Of a stretch of DNA of 64,000 nucleotides, positions 1 through 7,462 are shown one piece after another. The notes under the pieces were generated by a model. The model searched no databases and was not told the origin of the DNA. It saw nothing but the letters and a program-made list of their open reading frames with translations. The first letter of the stretch is position 1. Each line of letters begins with the position of its first letter. This DNA comes from Nostoc edaphicum CCNP1411 (GTDB lineage: Bacteria; Cyanobacteriota; Cyanobacteriia; Cyanobacteriales; Nostocaceae). The position numbers and the translations under genes were made by a program. The DNA is taken from NCBI RefSeq assembly GCF_014023275.1, contig NZ_CP054698.1, positions 4,712,001-4,776,000 of the forward strand, read 5' to 3'.

Positions 1-69
1 TCAGAACTTTATAAGCAGTAATTACAGCCTGAGTAATTTATATAACTTTGTATAGGTAGCAGATTATTA

Positions 70-131
70 GCGTAGGCGTAGCCCGCACTTCTCTACGAGA
101 CGCTGCGCGAACGGCTGCGATCAGTGAACAC
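70..131. repeat. Dispersed GC-rich repeat mosaic
   Basis: This GC-rich block in an AT-rich intergenic stretch contains GCGTAGGCGTAGCCCGC and CTACGAGACGCTGCGCG. Related GTAG/CTAC-rich strings recur near 19441, 22057, 29705, 32664 and 37050, so it belongs to a dispersed cyanobacterial repeat family. It has no coding potential. The rest of 1-435 holds the MITE at 142-275 and nothing else I recognise. Confidence 0.5.
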
Positions 132-141
132 CGTAGGCATC

Positions 142-275
142 CAATACTGTTCGGTTAAGGCAAGAGACGCGATGAATCGCCGTCTCTACAATAATCAGTC
201 TTTCGTCTTGACGGCGATTTATCGCGTCTTTACGAGCTAGAATTTCGATCAAAAAACATTAACCGAACCGTATTG
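142..275. mobile_element. 134-bp MITE-like element, copy 1
   Basis: The ends are 15-bp terminal inverted repeats: CAATACTGTTCGGTT at 142-156 and AACCGAACCGTATTG at 261-275, matching at 14 of 15 positions. A perfect 10-bp direct repeat, CGTAGGCATC, flanks the element at 132-141 and 276-285, as expected of a target-site duplication. The interior has a long imperfect hairpin made from GACGCGAT...CGTCTC arms at about 165-189 and 204-229. No ORF is present, so it would need a transposase supplied in trans. A 10-bp duplication fits IS4-like transposases, which is inference. A truncated second copy lies at 14056-14148. Confidence 0.75.
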
Positions 276-435
276 CGTAGGCATCGCCCTTTAGAAAAAA
301 GTTTTTGGTTTACTGTTCAGGATTGAGAAAAATTGGTATTGCACGCAGAGCGTAAAGGACACAGAGGAAGAAGAGACTCGTTACACAGAATGCTATGCTT
401 GCGTTAAAATCCTTAAATCCTGTGTAGCTGACTAG

Positions 436-1143
436 ATGAGGCCCTATCATCAAATCCCAATTTTCGAGTGTGGTGAACCGCTAATAGCGATTCCTTTAGA
501 ATTATTTGCGGTGGAATCTCCCCATCCTTATGAAAAATTAGGTGCGCCTTATGGCGATCGCTCCCCTTATTATCTCCGTCAAAGCGTAATTGAAAATTTG
601 ATCCAAGCGCAAAATTATCTTGATGTTCTGCATCCTAACTGGCGTATCCAAATTTTTGATGCTTATCGCCCGATCGCAGTTCAGCAGTTTATGGTAGATT
701 ACAGCTTCGCTCAAGCAGTGCATGATAGAGGACTGGCTGAGGTGGAATTATCACCAAACCAACGCCAAGAGATTTGGGAAGCGGTTTATGCAATTTGGGC
801 TGTACCAAGTTTAGATGAAAAAACTCCGCCTCCTCACAGTACGGGTGCGGCGGTGGATGTGACGCTGGTAGATGATAGTGGGGAAATAGTAAATATGGGT
901 TCGCCAATTGATGAAATGTCGGGGCGATCGCATCCCGATTATTATGCCAATAGCGATCGCCCAGAAACCCAAAATTATCATGCTCACCGTCAGCTATTGC
1001 AAGATGTAATGTTAAAAGCCGGCTTTCAACGGAATCCCAGAGAGTGGTGGCATTTTTCTGTTGGCGATCAAATGTGGGCTTGGCTGAATAATCAAGCCAA
1101 TCGAGCCAATCCTGTCACTGCACGTTATGGGCGTCTCGCATAG
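436..1143 (+). CDS. D-alanyl-D-alanine dipeptidase, VanX family
   Basis: A zinc peptidase of family M15D that hydrolyses D-Ala-D-Ala, probably recycling or editing peptidoglycan precursors. The VanX signature is complete: an arginine in DAYRP (R78), the zinc ligands in HSTGAAVD (H134 and D141), and EWWHF near the C-terminus (E203 as base, H206 as ligand). At 235 residues it is slightly longer than VanX. I see no signal peptide, so it is probably cytoplasmic. There are no vanH or vanA neighbours, so a metabolic role is more likely than vancomycin resistance. The family assignment is firm; the physiological substrate is inferred. Confidence 0.9.
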   Translation: MRPYHQIPIFECGEPLIAIPLELFAVESPHPYEKLGAPYGDRSPYYLRQSVIENLIQAQNYLDVLHPNWRIQIFDAYRPIAVQQFMVDYSFAQAVHDRGLAEVELSPNQRQEIWEAVYAIWAVPSLDEKTPPPHSTGAAVDVTLVDDSGEIVNMGSPIDEMSGRSHPDYYANSDRPETQNYHAHRQLLQDVMLKAGFQRNPREWWHFSVGDQMWAWLNNQANRANPVTARYGRLA

Positions 1144-1348
1144 ATGCGTTATCACAAAAGAATTCAGGAGTCAGAATTCAGAATTCAGAATTTAATTGGA
1201 GTCTGACTAGCAGACTTGCTTAATCCAATGCTGAATAAATGGTGAAACTAAATGCTAAATCTTTCTTGCGGAATCCATAAGGAATAAATAAGCGTTCATC
1301 CCACACTTTCTTCTTCTGACTACTGAATTCAGACTACTGAATACTTCT

Positions 1349-1825
1349 TTATGCATCTTGAGGATTTAACTCTCTTAACTCGTCGGTGGTGTAAGTACCA
1401 ATGGGAGTCCAAACTAGATAGGGAAGGAGAAACAGCACCGCCATTAGAGAAATCGGCAAAACGCAGATTGCAAGGACAACGGCTAAAATCAAACCAATTA
1501 GCCCAAGAATTTCCCCAGCTTTGAGACTGCGAAACCTCAACATTATAGGTATATAGGCGACGGTGATAATTTCTACCAAGAGGTACAAAGCCATTAGTAG
1601 CCAAGTAATTATGCCTCCTGGATTTTTTTGCCAGACAATATAAGCTGAAGCTGCACCGCTAATAAAAATCACAGTCCAGATGAGGGGAATCAACGGCTCA
1701 AAAACTAGCCAGCGAGGGCGACTTAACAGTACAAACCATTTAACATCACGCGGCGTAATCAAGAAACTACCAAGGGCGATGAAAAAAGTTACAGCCCCAA
1801 TTATTATCCAAGATGGAATCGTCAT
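1349..1825 (-). CDS. TspO/MBR family membrane protein (copy 1)
   Basis: A small five-helix membrane protein of the TspO / mitochondrial benzodiazepine receptor family, known to bind porphyrins and tetrapyrrole-derived ligands. The family hallmarks are visible: RPRWLVFEP followed by IWTVIF, and a Trp-rich hydrophobic sequence. The start at 1825 (MTIPSW) is chosen because it aligns with the start of the adjacent paralogue; an in-frame upstream ATG at 1864 would add 13 unmatched residues. It lies just downstream of, and on the same strand as, a second TspO gene, and both end in NPQDA. In cyanobacteria such proteins are linked to tetrapyrrole and stress regulation. Confidence 0.88.
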   Translation of the reverse strand: MTIPSWIIIGAVTFFIALGSFLITPRDVKWFVLLSRPRWLVFEPLIPLIWTVIFISGAASAYIVWQKNPGGIITWLLMALYLLVEIITVAYIPIMLRFRSLKAGEILGLIGLILAVVLAICVLPISLMAVLFLLPYLVWTPIGTYTTDELRELNPQDA

Positions 1826-1915
1826 ATTGCGCTCAAGCTTTGTGTATTTTGTCAAGTCATACACTGCAAGTTTGGCAATTTAGGGAATATGTTGAATCAT
1901 TCGCTGGTGCGAATC

Positions 1916-2389
1916 TTAGGCATCTTGAGGGTTGAGACTCGCCATCTGCCAAGTGGTATAAGTACCAATGGGACTCCAGAGCAAATAAGGAACTAGTAAT
2001 AGTGCAGCCCAACCAGAAAAGCCTAAGACTGCAAGTATCAATAAAATACAAATGATCAAACCTGTGCCACCGATAATTGTGCCCACTTTCAGACTGCGAA
2101 GCTTAAACATTACAGGCGTATAGGCAATGGTGATAATTTCTAAAAGCAGATATAAACCCATGATTAACCAGGTTGAGGTGCTTCCTGGGTCTTTTTCCCA
2201 GACAATATAAGCCGACCAAGCACCGCAAATAAATATTACAGTCCAGATAATTGGAATCGCACCCTCAAAAGTTAGCCATCTCGGTCGTTGTAAGCGCTTG
2301 AACCACTGGCGATCGCTAGGCGTAATCACGTTAGCTGCTAAAGCAACCAAAAAAGCCACACCCCCAATCACCATCCAAGATTTAATCAT
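1916..2389 (-). CDS. TspO/MBR family membrane protein (copy 2)
   Basis: A paralogue of the next gene downstream, with the same architecture: an N-terminal hydrophobic helix, RPRWLTFEGAIPIIWTVIF, further helices and an identical NPQDA C-terminus. The two genes are about 90 bp apart on the same strand and probably arose by tandem duplication; they may be cotranscribed. The protein is predicted to bind porphyrin-like ligands in a membrane. Their divergence shows the duplication is not recent. It starts at ATG 2389 with MIKSWMVIGG. Confidence 0.88.
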   Translation of the reverse strand: MIKSWMVIGGVAFLVALAANVITPSDRQWFKRLQRPRWLTFEGAIPIIWTVIFICGAWSAYIVWEKDPGSTSTWLIMGLYLLLEIITIAYTPVMFKLRSLKVGTIIGGTGLIICILLILAVLGFSGWAALLLVPYLLWSPIGTYTTWQMASLNPQDA

Positions 2390-2532
2390 GACCGTTAGTC
2401 CTTTATAAGCGCTATCTATCGCTTAATATCACTCTTTATAGTGTGATTTTGTCAATTTAATTGCTAATTCTTCATCGTCCCTGAGTTTGAAACCTTTAAA
2501 TCGTTTGGCAGGATTTTAAATATGATGAGTTG

Positions 2533-2581
2533 GTAGTAAGCACTTCAGTGCTTAAAAATCCAGGACTAAAGTCCTTACTAC
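2533..2581. repeat. Three-arm palindromic repeat
   Basis: An outer stem (GTAGTAAG at 2533-2540, CTTACTAC at 2574-2581) encloses two inner perfect hairpins, GCACT-tc-AGTGC and GGACT-aa-AGTCC. The folded form would be a three-way junction. It sits in the intergenic space between divergent genes and is likely a dispersed cyanobacterial repeat rather than a tRNA. Confidence 0.6.
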
Positions 2582-2649
2582 GAACTTATTCACCCCTCGT
2601 AACTAATGAGGCAGACTACTAGGGACTGGAAAACAAATCTTATCCTAAT

Positions 2650-2677
2650 GCCCAATCCCCAATCCCCAATCCCCAAT
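2650..2677. repeat. CCCCAAT heptamer array
   Basis: About four tandem copies of a 7-bp unit (CCCAATC) form a short tandem repeat of the type common between genes of heterocystous cyanobacteria. The remainder of the 2390-2791 gap has no other clear feature besides the palindrome at 2533-2581. Confidence 0.7.
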
Positions 2678-2791
2678 GCTCATTAAAATTTTATTCCCCA
2701 AGATTTTGAGATGATTATGTCTAAGGGTGGGGGTATGGGCTGAACCGTAGAAATATTCTTGGCAGTAGGGGGATTAAGGTAATTAGATTTA

Positions 2792-3373
2792 ATGGTAATT
2801 GATATGCAAATAGAATCAGAAGCGCGATCGCTACCACCAGAAACACGAGGAATTGGTAATACTATTCGCCTTACAGGCTGGATTACTTTGTGGTCACAAT
2901 TGGCAATTGGAGTAGTTTCGGTCTTTGCTTTGTTGTTTGCCTTGACTGGCCGTCGTTTTGTTCAGCAACAGAATGTCGGTCTTAGCATTGGCATATTTTG
3001 GGCCGTATGCGGAATTGTACTGTTGTTATTCAGTCTCTATTGGGATTTTCGTTACACTCGCATAGGCAAAGCTCTAGAAAATCACAATCCAGCTTTGCAT
3101 CCTAGTAAGCCAGATACAACTAAAATCCTTCGTTTGGGGATAATTGTGGGTTTAGTAGGAATATTATTAACTCTCTTAGGTGCTAGTTCAACGATGTTCG
3201 TGCTAATGGCAAAATCTATATCCCAAACTCCAGGAGTGGCAATCAGCGACCCCTACAGGATTATTCGACCGATGGATGTTTTTGTGGCTGTGGCAGATAT
3301 CACTGGGATTGCTGCTCACTTTGTGGGTACTGTCGCATCGTTATGGTTGTTAGAACGAGTGCATCAACACTAG
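2792..3373 (+). CDS. DUF3611 family membrane protein
   Basis: A 193-residue membrane protein resembling the DUF3611 family found in cyanobacteria and plastids. Four hydrophobic segments are visible: about residues 29-50, 63-83, 110-135 and 163-185. The N-terminal part, RGIGNTIRLTGWITLWSQL, is characteristic. The function is unknown; a thylakoid or envelope location is plausible from the family's distribution. The start is ATG at 2792, with an in-frame ATG four codons later as an alternative. It appears monocistronic. Confidence 0.75.
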   Translation: MVIDMQIESEARSLPPETRGIGNTIRLTGWITLWSQLAIGVVSVFALLFALTGRRFVQQQNVGLSIGIFWAVCGIVLLLFSLYWDFRYTRIGKALENHNPALHPSKPDTTKILRLGIIVGLVGILLTLLGASSTMFVLMAKSISQTPGVAISDPYRIIRPMDVFVAVADITGIAAHFVGTVASLWLLERVHQH

Positions 3374-3556
3374 TATCTCTTTGGATAATTCGTAATTTTG
3401 AACTCGGTTAATGAGTCTTTGAATTTCGTGATTGAGAATCAGAATTTCAGGGAAAGGGGCGATATGAGAAAATTAAAAGGTAGGGGTGAACCACTGTTCA
3501 GAGATATCAACTTAACCTACAAGCCAGTCTAGGCAAAGCTTTGATAAATTATTTTG

Positions 3557-3577
3557 TTCCCAGCTTATGACTGGGAA
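3557..3577. repeat. Short inverted repeat
   Basis: TTCCCAG and CTGGGAA form a 7-bp stem with a 7-nt loop in the 3374-3707 gap, between the DUF3611 gene and a small ORF. It is not followed by a T-run on either strand, so I do not call it a terminator. Nothing else stands out in this gap. Confidence 0.35.
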
Positions 3578-3707
3578 TGTCTATTCTAATGATTTGAATT
3601 TTTATCTAAAGATACAATTTCAAGACAAAATATTATTACTTATGACAGTTACTTTAAATCATCCTAATGAGTGAAAGTAAATATGCTTAATAACTGAGGT
3701 TCAAAGC

Positions 3708-3947
3708 ATGGACTCAACAGGTAAGGTTCAAACTGTGGATTCGTCCTGGTCTCTTCCACTGCCGTTGAAAGAGTATGCAATGAGCCGAGTAACTGTCTAC
3801 TTTTATAGCGACAGATGGGTTCCGATTAAATATTGTTCTTTGGAAAAAGCAATTTTACTTCACCAAAAAGCAAATTTAGAAGGTAAGGAAATTTTATTAT
3901 TTCCTCCTGATTTAGACCCTAATCAATTCTCAAACTCTTTTAACTAA
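3708..3947 (+). CDS. Small hypothetical protein
   Basis: A 79-residue ORF that I do not recognise. The central part, VTVYFYSDRWVPIKYCSLEKA, reads like a folded beta-rich domain, and the C-terminus is polar. An internal methionine (MSRVTVYF, codon 25) could be the real start of a 55-residue protein. The ORF has no overlapping competitor and ends before a perfect palindrome at 4001-4030. I treat it as a probable real gene of unknown function. Confidence 0.45.
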   Translation: MDSTGKVQTVDSSWSLPLPLKEYAMSRVTVYFYSDRWVPIKYCSLEKAILLHQKANLEGKEILLFPPDLDPNQFSNSFN

Positions 3948-4000
3948 AATGCATTGAAGTAGACTATTTTTCAAAATTTTGGCAACAATTCAATCGGTTA

Positions 4001-4030
4001 TAGAGGCGTACATATATATGTACGCCTCTA
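4001..4030. repeat. Perfect 30-bp palindrome between convergent genes
   Basis: The half-site TAGAGGCGTACATAT is followed by its exact reverse complement, giving a 30-bp perfect palindrome. It lies between the 3' ends of two convergent genes (ending at 3947 and 4081), where a strong hairpin could act in both orientations as an RNA 3'-end or terminator. No U-tract follows. It belongs to the TAGAGRCG hairpin family also seen at 24029-24056 and 29853-29877. Confidence 0.7.
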
Positions 4031-4080
4031 ATTGTAAATGGGAAGAAAAGTTGAGCATTCGGCTAACTTCAGCGGCTTTG

Positions 4081-4728
4081 TTATCGTACCAATGGGTTTT
4101 TGTTCACTGCTGCTGAGTTGACGGTTTGTTCAATTCTCTTCAACCTTGTCTCTGGACGTTTTGCACTATCAATCCAATAAAGGATATTCTTTTTAGATGA
4201 GTTATTAAATGCTTCAAAATACTCTTTGGCAGTTGTGTTTGCTTCTAAAGCTTGCTTTAAATCGAAGGGAATTATTAAGGCTTCGATCGCATCTAAGGAA
4301 TTCCATGATCCATCTTGTTTTGCGGCTTCGATTTTTTCTAGTCCAACTGTACTAATCAAACCTTGTTCTATAAGTTCTTCAATATATTGTTTATTTAATT
4401 TTGACCACACACTCTTCGGCTTTCGAGGTGTAAAGATTTGCATGTAACGTTCTTCATCTAATGATTTGACTTTACTATCAATCCAGCCAAAGCATAAGGC
4501 TTCTTTTACCGCTTCGCTATATCGAACACTTGGTTTACCACTTTTTACTTTGTAGTAAATGAGCCATACACCAAAACAGATGCGATGGTTTGTCTCTAAC
4601 CATTTCCGCCACTCTTCACGGCTTGTAGGGCAGAAAGTGAGAAATTCATTTTTAAGTTTGGATGCACCAGTAATCTTACTTTTGCTGAGGCTGATTTCTG
4701 TATTTTGCTGCATTTGTTTTATGTTCAA
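4081..4728 (-). CDS. YdeI/OmpD-associated family protein
   Basis: A 215-residue protein of the YdeI/OmpD-associated family, some members of which are linked to protection from cationic peptides. Recognisable segments are SREEWRKWLETNH, GVWLIYYK, the strongly conserved ALCFGWIDSKV, and FTPRKPKSVWSKLN. The C-terminal half has the family's helical region ending in the RPETRLKRIEQTV pattern. There is no signal peptide or membrane segment. The biochemical activity is not known. It is followed on the same strand by nothing obvious; the GNAT gene upstream is separated by about 30 bp and may share its transcript. Confidence 0.8.
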   Translation of the reverse strand: MNIKQMQQNTEISLSKSKITGASKLKNEFLTFCPTSREEWRKWLETNHRICFGVWLIYYKVKSGKPSVRYSEAVKEALCFGWIDSKVKSLDEERYMQIFTPRKPKSVWSKLNKQYIEELIEQGLISTVGLEKIEAAKQDGSWNSLDAIEALIIPFDLKQALEANTTAKEYFEAFNNSSKKNILYWIDSAKRPETRLKRIEQTVNSAAVNKNPLVR

Positions 4729-4758
4729 TTCGTAATTGATACAAAACTTCTATCTACT

Positions 4759-5199
4759 TTAAAATCGTTTTGCCATAAAAATCAAATGCTGGCTTCTTTG
4801 ATAGCCATGCTTGGTGTAAAAAGCCTCTGCTTGTCCATCTTTGTTAGTCAACAGATAAACCCCAGTGACTTCCATCGTAGTTAGAGTGTCCATTAATTGT
4901 TTAAGTAGCTTTGTTCCAATTCCTTGACGCTGCTTATGAGATCGGACACAAATTTCTTCTAGATAAAAGCTTTTACTTATTGGCCCTTGCTTACAATAAC
5001 CTGCCACAAATCCTAACAGTTCATCCTGTTTGAATACAAATCCGACAAAGCCCGGTGTATTCAGAATTTCAAACAACTTTGTTCTTGCAGTCTTGAAAGT
5101 CCATCGCTCATTCCAAGGTTCACTATTGAACACTTCAACATATAAATGAGCGCACTTGTCAAGATATTCAGTAGTAAAGGTTTGAATTTCTTCTGACAT
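4759..5199 (-). CDS. GNAT family N-acetyltransferase
   Basis: An acetyl-CoA-dependent N-acyltransferase of the GNAT fold, about 146 residues. The acetyl-CoA pyrophosphate-binding motif is visible as RSHKQRQGIGTKLL (R/Q-x-x-G-x-G/A type), followed by the late strand GVYLLTNKDG and AEAFYTKHGYQ. The start is ATG at 5199: it overlaps the TGA of the upstream response regulator by one base (TGATG), which indicates translational coupling. An in-frame TTG one codon upstream is less likely. The substrate is unknown; the context suggests the regulator and the transferase form a two-gene operon. Confidence 0.85.
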   Translation of the reverse strand: MSEEIQTFTTEYLDKCAHLYVEVFNSEPWNERWTFKTARTKLFEILNTPGFVGFVFKQDELLGFVAGYCKQGPISKSFYLEEICVRSHKQRQGIGTKLLKQLMDTLTTMEVTGVYLLTNKDGQAEAFYTKHGYQRSQHLIFMAKRF

Positions 5200-5876
5200 C
5201 AAACCAACCCAGAACGTAGTGCTACAACTGCTGCTTGCACGCGATCGTCTACTGCTAATTTATTCATAATCCCCCGGACATGAGTTTTGATGGTGTTGGG
5301 ACTAAGATAAAGTTTTTCAGCAATCTCTGGGTTACTCAACCCGTCTACCATGAGTTTCAACACTTCTAACTCGCGTCCAGATAAGTTGGCGTTGTTGCTA
5401 GTGGGTGTAGGCGGTTTGAGATTATCAATCACTCGCCGCGCAATTTGGGGATCGAGATAGGCTGCACCATCAACTGCGGCTGCGATCGCACTTAACAATC
5501 GTTCCACACTTGCGCCTTTAATACAATACGCATCTGCACCGCTAGATAGTGCAGCAATAATTTCTGTCTCCGTTTGATGAGATGTCAGCATCACTACATG
5601 AGTTGCTGGCAGCGCCGCCTTAATTTGCTGTGTCGCTGCAATGCCATCCAATCGCGGTAATCCAATATCCATAACCACTAAATCAGGTTTCAGTTGCAGT
5701 GCTGCTTGGACTCCTAAATAACCATCTTCGGCTTGTCCAACTATCTCTATCTGAGGATGAGCCATTAACGATTGCTCTAATCCCAGTTGCATCATCGGAT
5801 CATCTTCGACAATTAACACGCGCAATGGCGGAGCATTGACCGGTAAATTTAAGGGATAGCGAATATCTAAAGACAT
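5199..5876 (-). CDS. NarL/FixJ-type response regulator
   Basis: A two-domain transcription regulator. The receiver domain covers about residues 18-140, with the acidic pocket VEDD (24-26), the phospho-acceptor Asp70 in VVMDIGLPRLDG and the conserved lysine in YCIKGAS. A LuxR-type helix-turn-helix covers about 162-225, marked by LSGRELEVLKLMVDGLSNPEIAEKL and NTIKTHVRGIMNKL (quoted in parts). No histidine kinase is adjacent, so the partner kinase is unknown. The stop codon overlaps the start of the acetyltransferase gene by one base. The upstream region is a long heptamer repeat array, so promoter elements are not obvious. Confidence 0.92.
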   Translation of the reverse strand: MSLDIRYPLNLPVNAPPLRVLIVEDDPMMQLGLEQSLMAHPQIEIVGQAEDGYLGVQAALQLKPDLVVMDIGLPRLDGIAATQQIKAALPATHVVMLTSHQTETEIIAALSSGADAYCIKGASVERLLSAIAAAVDGAAYLDPQIARRVIDNLKPPTPTSNNANLSGRELEVLKLMVDGLSNPEIAEKLYLSPNTIKTHVRGIMNKLAVDDRVQAAVVALRSGLV

Positions 5877-5888
5877 TTTTATTAATTA

Positions 5889-6075
5889 TTTGTCATTTGT
5901 CATTTGTCATTTGTCATTTGTCATTTGTCATTTGTCATTTGTCATTTGTCATTTGTCCTTTGTCATTTGTCATTTGTCATTTGTTTTTTATCCTTTGCTT
6001 TTTTGCTTACCATTACCAATGACTAATGACTAATGACCAATGACTAATGACTAATGACCAATGACTAATGACCAA
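5889..6075. repeat. Opposed heptamer arrays (TTGTCAT then AATGACY)
   Basis: From about 5889 to 5982 the unit TTGTCAT is repeated some 13 times, with one TTGTCCT variant. From about 6015 to 6074 the units AATGACT/AATGACC are repeated. The two arrays are roughly complementary, so the transcript could form a long imperfect hairpin. The array fills the whole interval between era and the response regulator gene. Confidence 0.9.
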
Positions 6076-6076
6076 T

Positions 6077-7051
6077 TTATTCTTCCACGCGATAGCCTAA
6101 CTCTGCTAGACTAATCCGCGACTGTCGCCATTTTGGCTGGACTTTGACAAACAATTCGAGGTAAACTTTACCAGCAATTAACTTTTGGATTTGTTCACGA
6201 GCTTCACTACCAATTGCTTTGAGCATTGCTCCGCCTTTGCCAATGAGTATGCCTTTTTGGGAATCGCGCTCAACGTTGATGGTAGCAAGTACACGGGTAA
6301 TGCTAGGAGTTTCTTCTACTAGATCAATAGCGATCGCTACTGAATGGGGTACTTCTTCACGAGTCAATAATAAAATTTGTTCTCGGATTAATTCGCCCAT
6401 AATAAAGCGTTCTGGCTGGTCAGTTACCAAGTCGGGAGGATAATATAATGGCCCAATTTCTAAATGTTCAATTAATAATTCTTGAAGTTGGGGTAATCCT
6501 GCACTAGTTTTAGCAGAAAATTTCACGATTTCCCATTCATGGGTCTGAGCCATCTGGGCGTAACTATCATCTAGAAACTGAGAATCAGTCGGTTGTTGGT
6601 CGGTTTTGTTTACGCCCAGAATAACTGGTGTTTTGCTGCGACTGAGCAATTCGGCAATATAGCGATCGCCTGCACCACAAGCTACTGCTCCATCTACGAC
6701 AAATAGCACTACATCTACCGATTCAATGGCAATTTTGGCATTTTGCACCAATACTTCGCCCAATTGATGATGGGGCTTATGAATTCCTGGTGTATCTACA
6801 AATATTAACTGCGCCTCTGGTGTAGTTAATATACCGCGCAAACGGTTACGTGTAGTTTGTGCTACTGGTGAAGTAATGGCAATTTTTTGTCCTACCAATT
6901 GATTCATTAAAGTAGATTTACCGACATTTGGACGACCAACAATGCCGATAAAACCTGACTTAAATTCAGGAGGAGCCTGTGGGATTGTTACTTCTCCTGA
7001 AAAAGAGAAGTTGTAATTTTCAATACTAGACACCTTTGGCTCCACCCTCAT
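6077..7051 (-). CDS. era: GTPase Era
   Basis: An essential GTPase that binds 16S rRNA and assists small-subunit maturation. G motifs are in order: G1 GRPNVGKST (39-47), G2 with TTRNR, G3 DTPG (86-89), G4 NKTD (148-151). The C-terminal KH domain has its GKGG loop near residue 275, and the protein ends SLAELGYRVEE. It has about 25-30 extra residues at the N-terminus compared with E. coli Era; a later start is possible. The gene ends directly next to a heptamer repeat array. Confidence 0.96.
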   Translation of the reverse strand: MRVEPKVSSIENYNFSFSGEVTIPQAPPEFKSGFIGIVGRPNVGKSTLMNQLVGQKIAITSPVAQTTRNRLRGILTTPEAQLIFVDTPGIHKPHHQLGEVLVQNAKIAIESVDVVLFVVDGAVACGAGDRYIAELLSRSKTPVILGVNKTDQQPTDSQFLDDSYAQMAQTHEWEIVKFSAKTSAGLPQLQELLIEHLEIGPLYYPPDLVTDQPERFIMGELIREQILLLTREEVPHSVAIAIDLVEETPSITRVLATINVERDSQKGILIGKGGAMLKAIGSEAREQIQKLIAGKVYLELFVKVQPKWRQSRISLAELGYRVEE

Positions 7052-7052
7052 A

Positions 7053-7412
7053 TTTTACAGCTGGGATAACTTGATTTTTTCTTAAACACAAAACAAGCAT
7101 AAAAACACCCTAGCATTTTCGGGGATTGCTTTTGCTTAGGTTTAATTTACTACTGGCTCTACAGTTAACATTTTACAGCTGAGATAACCTTAGTTGTAGA
7201 ATTCAGTAGTCAGAATTCAGTAGTCAGAATGTTAAAAAAATCAAACTTTAAATTTACCTTATTGCGTCGGTAATCATACCAAATCCAGATAATTTCTAAA
7301 TTTTGGCTGCTGAGTTCTAAATTCTTAAACTTATGTTTTGTTTTTAGACACAAAATAAACATAAAATTACTTTGGCATTTACAGGGAAGTTTTTTGCTTA
7401 AGTTTAATCTTT
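7053..7412. repeat. Imperfectly duplicated leader upstream of pfkA
   Basis: Two blocks recur in the same order. TTTTACAGCTGGGATAAC (about 7055) recurs as TTTTACAGCTGAGATAAC (about 7171). ACACAAAACAAGCATAAAA through GGTTTAAT (about 7085-7146) recurs as ACACAAAATAAACATAAAA through AGTTTAAT (about 7349-7410). Between them is an insertion with tandem GAATTCAGTAGTCA units (about 7199-7228). This looks like an old tandem duplication of a promoter-containing segment in front of the 6-phosphofructokinase gene. Confidence 0.55.
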
Positions 7413-7462
7413 TGGTAACTTTGGCTTAAGTTTCATCGACTACTCAATATCTTTGAATCAAA

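Noticed and set aside
2533..2581. tRNA gene
   Set aside because: The folded shape has only short stems and no T-loop or anticodon arm pattern.
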